Shown piece by piece: positions 1 to 8,616 of a DNA stretch of 64,000 bases (positions are counted from its first letter, which is position 1; each line of letters starts with the position of its first letter). The position numbers and the translations under genes are program-made. The notes under the pieces were generated by a model. The model was not told where the DNA came from, made no database searches, and worked only from the letters and a program-made list of their open reading frames with translations. The stretch is from Pedobacter kyonggii (GTDB lineage: Bacteria; Bacteroidota; Bacteroidia; Sphingobacteriales; Sphingobacteriaceae): positions 79,428-143,427 of the forward strand of contig NZ_SIXF01000013.1 of assembly GCF_004310665.1 (NCBI RefSeq), written 5' to 3'.

Positions 1-1
1 T

Positions 2-775
2 GATATGGATGTATATTTTGCGGCCAACAGGCCCGAAACAGTGGCCTTGCTAAATCCTGAAGTACGTACCACCGAACAGGTAGAACTTGGCCTGAAAGCC
101 CGGAGGAAAGATCTTGATTTATTTATTACGCCTTTTTACAGCATGTTAAGCGGGGTGCCAAACGGTTCGATTTTTACCAACGCAGATGCAACACTTTATA
201 CCACGCCCTCCCTGTATAGCAAGTACCGCACGTTTGGGGTAGAGATAGAAGGCGATTATAACCTGACCAAAAACTTAAGCCTGAGGGCTGTTGCAACCTT
301 TCAGCGTTCCAAAATTGTGGAGGCAGAATATTGGGTAGCCAATAGTCCCGGAATAGCAGACGACACCAAAATATCTTATTCGGGTAACGAAACAGATAAC
401 AATGCGCGGATCATATCACGCATTACGCCCACTTATCACAATGACAAACTCTATCTTTTTCTCACCTGGTCTTATCTTGGCAAAAGACAGGCCAATGCTC
501 CTAACGTGTTTTACCTGCCTTCCTTCTCCAATTTTGATATCGGCGCAGGGTACAATCTCACCCGTAAAATAACTTTGAGCGCAAATATCAATAACCTGTT
601 CAATAATTATCAGGTAATGAGCTGGGCCAGGCCCGGAAACCTTTTAACACAGTTAAGCGGGGCAGGAAGCTTTAACAAGGCACAGTTTGATGCTGCGGTG
701 GCCAATAATACACCTTATTTTACCATTTCCAACCCACCAAGAGCCTATTACTTAACTGCTTCGTACAAGTTTTAA
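2..775 (+). CDS. TonB-dependent receptor, C-terminal part (5' end outside window)
   Basis: The frame is open from the left edge and encodes the last ~257 residues of an outer-membrane beta-barrel. Alternating hydrophobic/aromatic strands, a late segment reading NLFNNYQVMSW (the usual 'NLFN..Y' penultimate-strand motif of TonB-dependent receptors) and a C-terminal aromatic residue (ASYKF) recognised by the BAM machinery support this. The plug domain and TonB box lie upstream and are not visible, so the substrate cannot be told. It ends 37 bp before the next start codon, so it may be co-transcribed with the serine hydrolase that follows. Confidence 0.85.
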   Translation, partial: DMDVYFAANRPETVALLNPEVRTTEQVELGLKARRKDLDLFITPFYSMLSGVPNGSIFTNADATLYTTPSLYSKYRTFGVEIEGDYNLTKNLSLRAVATFQRSKIVEAEYWVANSPGIADDTKISYSGNETDNNARIISRITPTYHNDKLYLFLTWSYLGKRQANAPNVFYLPSFSNFDIGAGYNLTRKITLSANINNLFNNYQVMSWARPGNLLTQLSGAGSFNKAQFDAAVANNTPYFTISNPPRAYYLTASYKF

Positions 776-812
776 TTTGTTAGCTATATTTGATATTAAC
801 AATACCGGTCTT

Positions 813-2069
813 ATGAAACGTTTATTCCTGTTCCTCTCCATTACCACCATATGTTTGTCGCTACACGGGCAGCAAATTGTCAAGTCCGGTGCCTTTCATC
901 CTGAGCGTTTAGCCCGGATAGACCGGGTGGTTCAAAGTTACATCGATAGCAACTGGATTGTGGGGGCAGTATGCCTGGTCATGAAGGATGGGAAGCCAGC
1001 CTATTTTAAAGCATTTGGTATGGACGATAAAGAAAAAGGCAGGCCGATGCATAAAGATGCCATATTCCGTATTGCATCCCAAACCAAAGCCATTACCAGC
1101 ACAGCGGTGATGATGTTATGGGAAGAGGGAAAGTTTCTGCTTGATGATCCGGTATCTAAATATATTCCCTCATTTGCCAGCCCCAAAGTGCTCGATAAGT
1201 TTAACGAAAAGGACAGTAGTTATACCACCCTGCCTGCTAAACGCGAAATTACCATCAGGGACCTGCTCACGCACACTTCCGGATTAGGCTATGCACAGAT
1301 CGGTTCAGCCAAAATGCAGGCCATTTATGCCAAAGCTGGTATACAGGCCGGATTTTCTGACCATAAGCAGCTTTTGGCTGATGCTGTGAATAAACTGGGC
1401 ACTTTGCCCCTTGAATTTAACCCTGGCGAACGCTTTAACTATAGTTTAAGTATTGATGTGCTGGGAAGGCTGGTGGAGGCCGCATCTGGCATGTCCTTAG
1501 ACAGGTTTTTTGCCGAAAGAATATTTACACCCCTGGGGATGAACGATACCTATTTTCACCTGCCTGAAACCAAAAGGGGTAGACTGGTAACTGCATATAC
1601 CGAAGATGCGAAGACCCGTAAGCCCGTTAAATGGGTTGATGGTACATTTCCGGGTAGTTCGATAAATTACCCGGTAAATAACAATGGTTATTTTGCAGGT
1701 GGGGCCGGATTGGTATCTACCATAACTGATTACGCTGCTTTTCTGCAACTGTTTATCAATAAAGGGAATTATCTGGGTAAGCAATTGCTGGCAAAGCATA
1801 CCGTTGATGTGATGACCAGGAACCAGATCGGGGATATTTCATTGGGTGATGATAAGTTCGGAATTGGTTTTCAGCTTACAACAGCGAAGGGAAGTGGCAA
1901 ATTGGGCTTATCTGAAGGAAGCATTTCCTGGGGAGGTTTTTTCGCAACCTCATACTGGGCCGATCCAAAAGAAAAACTTTCTGGCCTTTTATTCCTACAA
2001 CAGTGGCCCTTGAAACACAGCGAGCTCAGCGACAAATATAAAGTGCTGGTTTATCAGGCACTGAATTAA
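813..2069 (+). CDS. Secreted serine hydrolase, class C beta-lactamase/esterase fold
   Basis: A 418-residue protein of the beta-lactamase-related (PF00144) family, which contains peptidases, esterases and penicillin-binding-like enzymes. The nucleophile motif SxxK is at residues 89-92 (SQTK), a YSL motif occupies the usual Tyr-containing second motif, and a late WGG..AT.YW segment is typical of the third motif region. I start at ATG 813 and not at an in-frame TTG at 777, because 813 gives a clean signal peptide (MKRLFLFLSITTICLSLHG). It probably acts in the periplasm or at the cell surface. It follows the TonB receptor on the same strand. Substrate unknown; it need not be a real beta-lactamase. 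Confidence 0.85.
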   Translation: MKRLFLFLSITTICLSLHGQQIVKSGAFHPERLARIDRVVQSYIDSNWIVGAVCLVMKDGKPAYFKAFGMDDKEKGRPMHKDAIFRIASQTKAITSTAVMMLWEEGKFLLDDPVSKYIPSFASPKVLDKFNEKDSSYTTLPAKREITIRDLLTHTSGLGYAQIGSAKMQAIYAKAGIQAGFSDHKQLLADAVNKLGTLPLEFNPGERFNYSLSIDVLGRLVEAASGMSLDRFFAERIFTPLGMNDTYFHLPETKRGRLVTAYTEDAKTRKPVKWVDGTFPGSSINYPVNNNGYFAGGAGLVSTITDYAAFLQLFINKGNYLGKQLLAKHTVDVMTRNQIGDISLGDDKFGIGFQLTTAKGSGKLGLSEGSISWGGFFATSYWADPKEKLSGLLFLQQWPLKHSELSDKYKVLVYQALN

Positions 2070-2220
2070 CAATCTGCCAAGTAAAACCGTTCGTCGGTAT
2101 CCTTATTGAACTTACTAATTAGTAAATCATGAAAACTAAATGTAGTAGATCGGTGTTTGGTATCATAAAGTAAATCAGTTAATTAAGCGGTGAAAATGGG
2201 TAATTGCAAATATTGATTGC

Positions 2221-2228
2221 TATTTTTG
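2221..2228 (+). promoter_or_regulatory. Bacteroidota -7 promoter element (TATTTTTG)
   Basis: An exact match to the Bacteroidota -7 consensus TAnnTTTG lies 29 bp before the start codon of the oxidoreductase gene. A weak TTG upstream (2204) is closer than the usual -33 spacing, so only the -7 element is convincing. Confidence 0.5.
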
Positions 2229-2257
2229 CTGAATAGGTACATAGCCACAGGAAAAAT

Positions 2258-3376
2258 ATGAATACCAGAAGAGATTTTCTACAAAAAATGGGTGCATCAG
2301 CATTGATGCTGCAATTAAGTTCAATATCGGCATTTGCGAACGCTCCAGGCCAGAGCGAACAGCCTTACCAGGGTAGGGTACTCAGGGTAGCCATCATGGG
2401 TTTAGGCGGATATGGCACCCGTGTAGCAGAAGCGATGAAGGCCAGTACTAAGGCCAAGCTGGTAGGTGTAATTAGCGGTACGCCTTCAAAAATTAAAGAA
2501 TGGCAAACCAAGTACAACATCCCTGAAAAGAATTGTTATAACTATGAAAACTTCGATCAGGTAAAAAACAATCCGGATATAGATGCGATTTATGTAATTA
2601 CACCAAATGCACTGCACCATAGCCAGGTTATCCGGGTAGCAAAAGCCGGAAAACATGCCATATGCGAAAAACCGATGGCATTGAATGCCAAAGAGGGGCA
2701 AGAGATGCTTGATGCTTGTAAAAAAGCAAATGTAAAGTTACTGGTTGGTTACAGGTTGCATTTTGAGCCCCGTACACTGGAGGTGATCCGAATGAGGAAT
2801 GCTGGCGACTTCGGTAAGGTCATGTTTTTCCAGGGACAATGTGGTTTTAAAATAGGCGATCCTACGCAATGGCGATTAAACAAGGCGCTTGCAGGAGGGG
2901 GATCAATGATGGATATTGGAATCTATGCGATTAATGGAGCCAGGTATATGGTGGGCGAAGAGCCAATCTGGGTAACGGCCCAGGAAACCAAGACTGACCC
3001 TGTAAAGTTTAAAGAAGGCGTAGATGAAACCATACAATTTCAATTGGGTTTCCCGAGCGGTGCGGTAGCCTCCTGCTTGTCTAGTTATAACATCAATCAC
3101 CTGGATAGATTTTTTATGAGTGGCGACAAAGGATTTGCAGAAATGCAACCTTCTACCGGTTATGGTCCGATAAAGGGTAGAACACACAAGGGTGAACTCA
3201 CACAGCCCATAACTACGCATCAAACTGTACAGATGGATGAAATGGCCACTATTATTTTTGAAGATAAAAAGCCGGTGGTTCCTGTAAACGGTGAAGAAGG
3301 TTTAAAAGATCTTAAAATTATTGATGCCATCTACCAGGCCGTAAAAACAGGGAAAAAGGTCGATCTAACTGCTTAG
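2258..3376 (+). CDS. Tat-exported Gfo/Idh/MocA-family oxidoreductase
   Basis: 372 residues. The N-terminus has a twin-arginine motif (TRRDFLQK, residues 3-10) and a hydrophobic stretch ending near AFANA, so it should be folded in the cytoplasm with its cofactor and exported to the periplasm. A Rossmann glycine motif GLGGYG is at residues 48-53 and the family signature EKP at 137-139, whose lysine is the usual catalytic/cofactor residue. The C-terminal half is the alpha/beta substrate domain. Relatives are glucose-fructose-oxidoreductase-like sugar dehydrogenases with tightly bound NAD(P). The natural sugar substrate cannot be read from the sequence. The gene stands alone, with its own -7 element. 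Confidence 0.9.
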   Translation: MNTRRDFLQKMGASALMLQLSSISAFANAPGQSEQPYQGRVLRVAIMGLGGYGTRVAEAMKASTKAKLVGVISGTPSKIKEWQTKYNIPEKNCYNYENFDQVKNNPDIDAIYVITPNALHHSQVIRVAKAGKHAICEKPMALNAKEGQEMLDACKKANVKLLVGYRLHFEPRTLEVIRMRNAGDFGKVMFFQGQCGFKIGDPTQWRLNKALAGGGSMMDIGIYAINGARYMVGEEPIWVTAQETKTDPVKFKEGVDETIQFQLGFPSGAVASCLSSYNINHLDRFFMSGDKGFAEMQPSTGYGPIKGRTHKGELTQPITTHQTVQMDEMATIIFEDKKPVVPVNGEEGLKDLKIIDAIYQAVKTGKKVDLTA

Positions 3377-3638
3377 ATAAGGGGAATTTTAAAGCGGATT
3401 TATTGGGTTATAGGTGCCTTTTGCCCAACAAAGTCCCATCGAAATAACTTCGTCCAATCGACGAATATGGCCTGCCTGCCATAACGAAAATTCAAGCCCG
3501 GCCATTACTTTAGGCAGGAAGCAGCACACCCGATTATTTTTGAACGAGATTACCAATTAATTGAACGAATAAGCAAAACGCCTTAACCTTACTATAGCCA
3601 CTTTTGTAAACAACAATTACATAACAACAAAAAAGACT

Positions 3639-4127
3639 ATGGGACTATCTGGTTTAGGAATTTTTCATACCATCATTGGTATCGTGGCCATCGCAGCGGC
3701 AATCATTTCATTTGTACGTTTTGGCAAAATTGATTTAACACATCTTAGTGGTAAAATATACTTTTATACTACTGCTGTTACGGCTTTAACTGCATTGGGA
3801 ATCTCCAAACATGGAGGCTTTAATGCCGGGCATATTTTTTCGGTATTCATTTTTATTTTAGTGGTGGTGGCTTTTTGGCTTTCGGCAAAGCGAAATACCA
3901 ATAACAAGGCCTGCTATATAGAGAATTTTTTACTTTCTTTTAGCTTCTTTCTGTCGCTCATCCCCACAGTGAACGAAACCTTTACCCGGGTTCCGCTGGG
4001 GCATCCACTGGCTAAAAATCCTACCGATCCTATAATTGCCCAAACATTGCTCGTGCTCTTAATCGCATTTGTTGCCGGTGCCATTTACCAGTACATTAAA
4101 CAACGTAACGCGCTTAGAATACGGTAA
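3639..4127 (+). CDS. Small polytopic membrane protein of unknown function
   Basis: 162 residues with about five hydrophobic segments (approximately 7-27, 40-58, 66-84, 93-113 and 133-152). I do not recognise a family. A GHIFS histidine and a conserved-looking VNETFTRVP loop between the last helices could be functional. Monocistronic: it is followed by a strong hairpin terminator at 4175 and preceded by 262 bp of non-coding DNA. It resembles small DUF-type inner-membrane proteins common next to AraC regulators, and the AraC gene follows on the same strand. Function not inferred. Confidence 0.75.
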   Translation: MGLSGLGIFHTIIGIVAIAAAIISFVRFGKIDLTHLSGKIYFYTTAVTALTALGISKHGGFNAGHIFSVFIFILVVVAFWLSAKRNTNNKACYIENFLLSFSFFLSLIPTVNETFTRVPLGHPLAKNPTDPIIAQTLLVLLIAFVAGAIYQYIKQRNALRIR

Positions 4128-4174
4128 ACCAAAAATGCGATTTTGGGTTAAAGGATCTTTTTATACCAGATAAG

Positions 4175-4221
4175 CTAATGCATGGGCGCAGAAAAGCCAA
4201 AGCATGCATTAGTTTTTCTAT
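4175..4221 (+). terminator. Intrinsic terminator after the small membrane protein gene
   Basis: Perfect 10-bp inverted repeat: CTAATGCATG (4175-4184) and CATGCATTAG (4203-4212), with an 18-nt loop that can itself form a small GGC/GCC pairing, followed by a T-rich tract (TTTTTCTATTTTT). It separates the membrane-protein gene from the AraC-family gene. Confidence 0.75.
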
Positions 4222-4247
4222 TTTTATAGCAGAAGTTTTTTTTTAAT

Positions 4248-5090
4248 ATGATCATTGACCATAAAAAATACGATTTGTTTGGTAAATCCATTATCCAGAA
4301 CATCAGGATAAAGGCACCTTTTACCTTCGATTTTCCCATTACTGATAATGCCTGCTTTTTGTACATGTTACAAGGTGAAATGCAATATCACCGCGACGAA
4401 GACCGGGTAAATATACCACATAAACATGCCTTGTTTTTAAATTGTATCCAGGCCAGCAAAACCATCAGTAACTTAAATGAAGAGGGAATCAATGAAATTA
4501 TGGTCGTTAATTTTCATCCCGATATTTTAAAGCGGATCTACGACCGGGAGATGCCGGTTATACTTCAGGTACCCGATCGGATGGTTTCGAACAAAAGTCT
4601 TGAAATTTTAAACAACAGTTTTTTAATCGAAAAATATATCGAAGGCTTGCTGTTTTATTTTCAGCATCCGGCACTGGTTAACGAAGATATACTGGTTTTA
4701 AAGTTAAAAGAAATTATCCTGCTGCTGGCCCAAACTGCTAATGCCCGGGCCATACAAACCATATTTGCACAGCTTTTTTCGCCCACTACCTACACCTTTA
4801 AGCAAATTATTGAGGCCAACCTGTTTGAACAGCTCAGTATCGAAGCCCTTGCACAATTGAATAATTTGAGTTTATCGTCTTTTAAACGCGAATTTGCCAG
4901 ACATTACAACGATACGCCAGCCAATTATATCAAAACCAAAAGGCTCGAAAAAGCTGCCGAAATGCTGATAATTTCAAACGAAAGGATTAAAGACATTGCT
5001 TTTAATTGTGGCTATAATGATTTGGCCAATTTTACCAAAAGCTTTCGCGATAAGTATAAGTGTACACCTAGTGATTTTCGGGAGCGTTAG
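4248..5090 (+). CDS. AraC-family transcriptional regulator
   Basis: 280 residues. The N-terminal ~160 residues form a cupin-like effector domain. The C-terminal ~100 residues carry the two helix-turn-helix units of the AraC family: LSIEALAQLNNLSLSSFKREF for the first, then IKDIAFNCGYNDLANFTKSF for the second, ending in the family signature CTPSDFRER. The effector is unknown. Its stop codon overlaps by 4 bp the stop region of the convergent gene at 5087-5632. Domain order resembles the second AraC regulator at 7804, but the two are clearly different proteins. Confidence 0.9.
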   Translation: MIIDHKKYDLFGKSIIQNIRIKAPFTFDFPITDNACFLYMLQGEMQYHRDEDRVNIPHKHALFLNCIQASKTISNLNEEGINEIMVVNFHPDILKRIYDREMPVILQVPDRMVSNKSLEILNNSFLIEKYIEGLLFYFQHPALVNEDILVLKLKEIILLLAQTANARAIQTIFAQLFSPTTYTFKQIIEANLFEQLSIEALAQLNNLSLSSFKREFARHYNDTPANYIKTKRLEKAAEMLIISNERIKDIAFNCGYNDLANFTKSFRDKYKCTPSDFRER

Positions 5091-5632
5091 ATGGGCACTA
5101 CAGGGATGCCAGGGTTTTTCTTGAAAAGTACACAGAAAGCCTCATCTGCTCGCCCATATCGTTTTTCATAGCCTATCAGTCCATCAATGTAATGGTCTAA
5201 TTCTTTGTTCGATAAAGTAGTTGTTTTGGAAAGATCTTTCATTATCCATGGAAAGTTGTTATGGTTCGGATTCGGAGTGTGTAAAAATAAGGCATCGTTA
5301 TAACTATCAAAATCGATCAACGTTGCCCATATTTGATAATCAGTTTGCAAATACTTTGCTTTTTCTTCGAGTAGATCAAAATGCCTAAATAGCTTGTCGA
5401 GATGAGGTTTGCGTTTTTTAAAACTATTATTGCCATAACCACGCCAGTCAAAATGTGTGTGCCATAAATCAAACCAGGCATGTTCAGGGGTATCGAAGTT
5501 CAATCCTGACCAGTTGCTGTTTTTTACCTTAAGGTTTTTATAATATCGTCTAAGTCCCCTATGTTTTTTTATTTTATTCATATTGCTGCATTTCAGCTTT
5601 ATTTGCGCTAGATAGGTCTCAAGGTCGGACAT
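5087..5632 (-). CDS. Hypothetical protein, second gene of a minus-strand pair
   Basis: 181 residues, no signal peptide or membrane segment, rich in Trp, His, Asn and Lys (WFDLWHTHFDWRGYGNN). I do not recognise a family. It overlaps the 3' end of the upstream 298-residue gene by 14 bp, which argues for translational coupling. Small, soluble, aromatic-rich, low-GC proteins of this kind in Bacteroidota are often immunity proteins of polymorphic toxins, but no toxin gene is beside it, so that is only a suggestion. It converges on the AraC gene with a 4-bp overlap. Confidence 0.7.
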   Translation of the reverse strand: MSDLETYLAQIKLKCSNMNKIKKHRGLRRYYKNLKVKNSNWSGLNFDTPEHAWFDLWHTHFDWRGYGNNSFKKRKPHLDKLFRHFDLLEEKAKYLQTDYQIWATLIDFDSYNDALFLHTPNPNHNNFPWIMKDLSKTTTLSNKELDHYIDGLIGYEKRYGRADEAFCVLFKKNPGIPVVPI

Positions 5633-6515
5633 TTACAAAACCATCAAAGCTGACTCCATTACCAAATTCACTTACAGTTTTACCCAATTTTAATGCATTA
5701 AATTTCTTCTTAATTTGATTAGAACCAGTGTTTCTAAAAACCTTTAGGTTTGGGATTTCATGTGTATAATTTTCAAAGTGGTCTGCAAATTCACTAAGAA
5801 CTGTGTTATATGTTACAAGTCCACTTTCTTTTACCGTCTTAAAAAGCTGTCTATGTTCTTTTTGAACTATTAAAAAGTCAACTGGTGGAAGTATTATTGA
5901 AATGTGTTGCGGCCAAACACACGCAGTATATAATTGCCCATCTTCTTTGCTTTTTAAAATAAAGAAGCCTGAAACAAATAAATCTTCTGTCAGATTATTT
6001 TGAAGTTCTTCGCTATTAAATTGAAACCACCACAGGTCGTTTGATTTGTCAATAGGTAAATATTCAAAATTTAACTCAGTGAACTGGTCTAATGTTACGC
6101 CATCATTGTGTCTAATCCATTGTTCTTGAAAATGTCCTGCAGGAAATTTCCTTGGATTGTTAGAGTCGGTTTCATCTTGTGGATCTAAAACAAAAAGATC
6201 AAGGTCGCTTATGAGTTTTTCAATAATGGGGAATATTTCAAGTCCGAAAAATCTGGGTCTGAAAAAGTTGATACTGAAAGTGAAGTTCAGGTATTTATAG
6301 TCTTGAAAATTATCAAATACTTCGATACTGTCCTGTTCTTCTTCTGGTTCGTTCCAGTCAATGAGAAAATAAACTCCCGTGGCAGGATTTTCATAATGCC
6401 ATTGTCTCGGATGATCACTAAGATTATGAGAAAGGTTTTTTGTCAGATATTCTGCTATTTGTTCTTCCGTTTGCTGACTGTCTTTTCGTTTGTAGAAGTA
6501 TAGATCGAAGCTCAT
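5619..6515 (-). CDS. Hypothetical cytoplasmic protein, first gene of a minus-strand pair
   Basis: 298 residues, soluble, acidic, beginning MSFDLYFYKRKDSQ. The start resembles a recurring but functionally undefined group of Bacteroidota proteins, with an early TGVYFLIDW segment. No enzyme motif is visible. It forms a two-gene transcription unit with the 181-residue gene, which begins inside its last codons. The higher AT content compared with the enzyme genes on either side suggests an accessory module. Possible role as an immunity or defence accessory protein is inference only. Confidence 0.7.
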   Translation of the reverse strand: MSFDLYFYKRKDSQQTEEQIAEYLTKNLSHNLSDHPRQWHYENPATGVYFLIDWNEPEEEQDSIEVFDNFQDYKYLNFTFSINFFRPRFFGLEIFPIIEKLISDLDLFVLDPQDETDSNNPRKFPAGHFQEQWIRHNDGVTLDQFTELNFEYLPIDKSNDLWWFQFNSEELQNNLTEDLFVSGFFILKSKEDGQLYTACVWPQHISIILPPVDFLIVQKEHRQLFKTVKESGLVTYNTVLSEFADHFENYTHEIPNLKVFRNTGSNQIKKKFNALKLGKTVSEFGNGVSFDGFVNVRP

Positions 6516-6760
6516 ATTGATATTGCAGTAATTAGTAAATGGACAGCGTTTGCCTTAAACGAATCTTCGATTCATCCAATTTAGCAAAATTTCCTATCAT
6601 GTATCTAGTATGATTTACTTTGATGCTCAAACGCTTATGAACGTTTCCAATGGATAAAGTGAGATTGAGCATAATTGTTAATTTAGTTCTGCAAGATATT
6701 AATTTTCGTGGAAAATGGATTTAAATTAATGGCGTACCTAAAAAATGTAACTGCAACAGC

Positions 6761-6791
6761 TGAGCCGTACAAACAAAATATTTGAGCCGTA
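6761..6791 (+). promoter_or_regulatory. Direct repeat TGAGCCGTA, candidate AraC-type operator
   Basis: Two exact copies of TGAGCCGTA (6761-6769 and 6783-6791) on the same DNA face, 22 bp apart, i.e. about two helical turns, 41 bp before the aldo/keto reductase start. AraC-family dimers typically bind direct repeats about 21 bp apart, and an AraC-family gene is co-transcribed just downstream. The rest of the 316-bp gap from 6516 holds nothing else I can name. Role is inferred. Confidence 0.5.
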
Positions 6792-6831
6792 GAAGAAAGT
6801 CTTGGGTATTTCGAATGTTGATCTTTGTTTC

Positions 6832-7803
6832 ATGAACAACATCACAAAAATTCAGTTGGGTCAAAATGGCCCATTCGTATCTAAACTTGGTTTAGGCTGT
6901 ATGCGCATGTCTTCTGTATGGGGTGGTGCTACGCCCAGCGAAACAGAAAGTATTGCCACCATTCAGGAAGCATTAGATAATGGCATTAACTTTTTAAATA
7001 CAGGCGACTTTTACGGTGCCGGTCATAACGAAATGTTAATTGGCAAAGCGATTAAAGGCCGGCGCGACGATGCCTTTATCAGCGTAAAATTCGGTGCCAT
7101 CTTTCACAACGGCCAGTGGTTGGGATTAGATCTGCGGCCCATCGCCATTAAGAATTTTATTAATTACTCACTAACGCGTTTAGGCATCGAAGCCATCGAC
7201 CTCTACCAGCCTTGCCGAATGGACGACAGCGTACCGGTAGCAGACATCATCGGAACGGTTGCCGACCTGATTAAAGAAGGTAAAGTGCGTCACATTGGTG
7301 TATCTGAAATTACGGCTGATCAGCTTCGTCAGGCAAATGACACTCATCCCATAAGTGCGCTGGAAATCGGCTATTCGCTGGCCGACCGTCAGATCGAAAA
7401 TGAACTGCTGCCTGCAGCAAAAGAACTGGGCATTGCCGTAGTAGCCTTCGCCAATACCGCTGAAGGTTTATTAACCGGTGACATGAAAGCGCCACTCGCA
7501 GAAAATGATTACCATAACCATTTCTCCCGTTTTCAGGGTGACAACCTGGTTCATAATCTCGAAAAAGTAGAAGTATTGAAACAATTGGCCCACAACAAAG
7601 GCTGTACACCTACGCAGCTTGCTATTGCCTGGGTAAAGGAGCAGGGTAATCATATCATGCCTTTAGTAAGCATGAGCCGCAGATCGCGCCTGCCCGAAAA
7701 TATTAAAGCGCTTGATATTGTATTTACGCCGCAAGAAATGAACACTTTAAATACTACTTTTGCAGTAGGTGCCATACGTGGCGGTACTTATTTACAACGT
7801 TAA
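6832..7803 (+). CDS. Aldo/keto reductase with replaced catalytic histidine
   Basis: 323 residues of the AKR TIM-barrel family, NADPH-dependent carbonyl reductases. Start ATG 6832 is preferred to a TTG at 6802. Visible active-site residues: Asp59 and Tyr61 in GDFYG, Lys86 in SVKFG. The position that is normally the catalytic His (as in YxxHRxD) reads QPCRMD, so it is Cys128. A similar His loss is found in some AKR subgroups, so the enzyme may still be active with altered pH dependence or substrate. The next gene, an AraC regulator, begins directly after its stop codon, so it is probably a regulator-target pair. Confidence 0.9.
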   Translation: MNNITKIQLGQNGPFVSKLGLGCMRMSSVWGGATPSETESIATIQEALDNGINFLNTGDFYGAGHNEMLIGKAIKGRRDDAFISVKFGAIFHNGQWLGLDLRPIAIKNFINYSLTRLGIEAIDLYQPCRMDDSVPVADIIGTVADLIKEGKVRHIGVSEITADQLRQANDTHPISALEIGYSLADRQIENELLPAAKELGIAVVAFANTAEGLLTGDMKAPLAENDYHNHFSRFQGDNLVHNLEKVEVLKQLAHNKGCTPTQLAIAWVKEQGNHIMPLVSMSRRSRLPENIKALDIVFTPQEMNTLNTTFAVGAIRGGTYLQR

Positions 7804-8616
7804 ATGACCAATCCAAAAGAAATCCTCCCAGGCCTAATCTTTTATTCTTACCTCTCTGCCCAGCGGAAAGAAAAAGTGTGCTTCTGGAACCACCATACCC
7901 TGGTATTGCAGGTTTCGGGGCAGTTCACTTTAGAAACCGCTGGGCAAAGCATTTCGATGACCGGAGGAGAACTGCTGTTGATTGGCAAAAACCAGCTGGG
8001 TACACTCACCAAAACACCGCTGCCCGGAGGAAACTATGAAACCATCGTCATATCCCTTCAGGAAGAGCTTTTGCGCAAGATCGTATTGGAAGAAAAGTTA
8101 ACAGCAGACCATAAATACATTGGTCCGCCAAATATCCTGATTCCATCAAACGAATTCCTCAAAGGATATTTCCAGTCTATTGTTCCTTATGCCCGAAGCT
8201 CGGGTGCCACCATGACCAATGAAATGGGTATTTTGAAAGTGAAAGAAGGAATTAAATTGCTATTACTTGCCCTACCGGCACTACGTAACTTTTTATTCGA
8301 CTTTTCAGAACCCTATAAAATAGACCTGGAAAAGTTTATGCTGAGCAATTTTCATTTTAATGTGCCCATCGAAAAATTCGCGCAGCTTACTGGTCGCAGT
8401 CTGGCCGGTTTTAAACGCGATTTCCTGAAAACATTCGGTGCGCCACCCCGCCATTGGCTGCAGGATAAACGGCTAACAGAAGCCAAACACCTCATCGAAA
8501 GCAAACATCAGAAACCTTCTGCCATTTACCTCGACCTGGGCTTCGAAAGCCTGTCGCACTTCTCACATGCTTTTAAAAAGAAGTTCGGTATGGCGCCTAC
8601 TGCGGTAAATTCGTAA
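7804..8616 (+). CDS. AraC-family transcriptional regulator paired with the aldo/keto reductase
   Basis: 270 residues; ATG follows the reductase stop codon with no gap (TAAATG), so the two are translated from one message. An N-terminal cupin-like domain (residues ~20-160) is followed by a C-terminal double helix-turn-helix: VPIEKFAQLTGRSLAGFKRD, then PSAIYLDLGFESLSHFSHAF and the closing KKKFGMAPTAV. It probably controls its own operon through the TGAGCCGTA repeats at 6761-6791. Confidence 0.9.
   Translation: MTNPKEILPGLIFYSYLSAQRKEKVCFWNHHTLVLQVSGQFTLETAGQSISMTGGELLLIGKNQLGTLTKTPLPGGNYETIVISLQEELLRKIVLEEKLTADHKYIGPPNILIPSNEFLKGYFQSIVPYARSSGATMTNEMGILKVKEGIKLLLLALPALRNFLFDFSEPYKIDLEKFMLSNFHFNVPIEKFAQLTGRSLAGFKRDFLKTFGAPPRHWLQDKRLTEAKHLIESKHQKPSAIYLDLGFESLSHFSHAFKKKFGMAPTAVNS

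Noticed and set aside
777-2069. True beta-lactamase resistance gene
   Set aside because: The SxxK motif and WGG region only show the serine-hydrolase superfamily; the Tyr motif reads YSL, not the YxN of class C enzymes.
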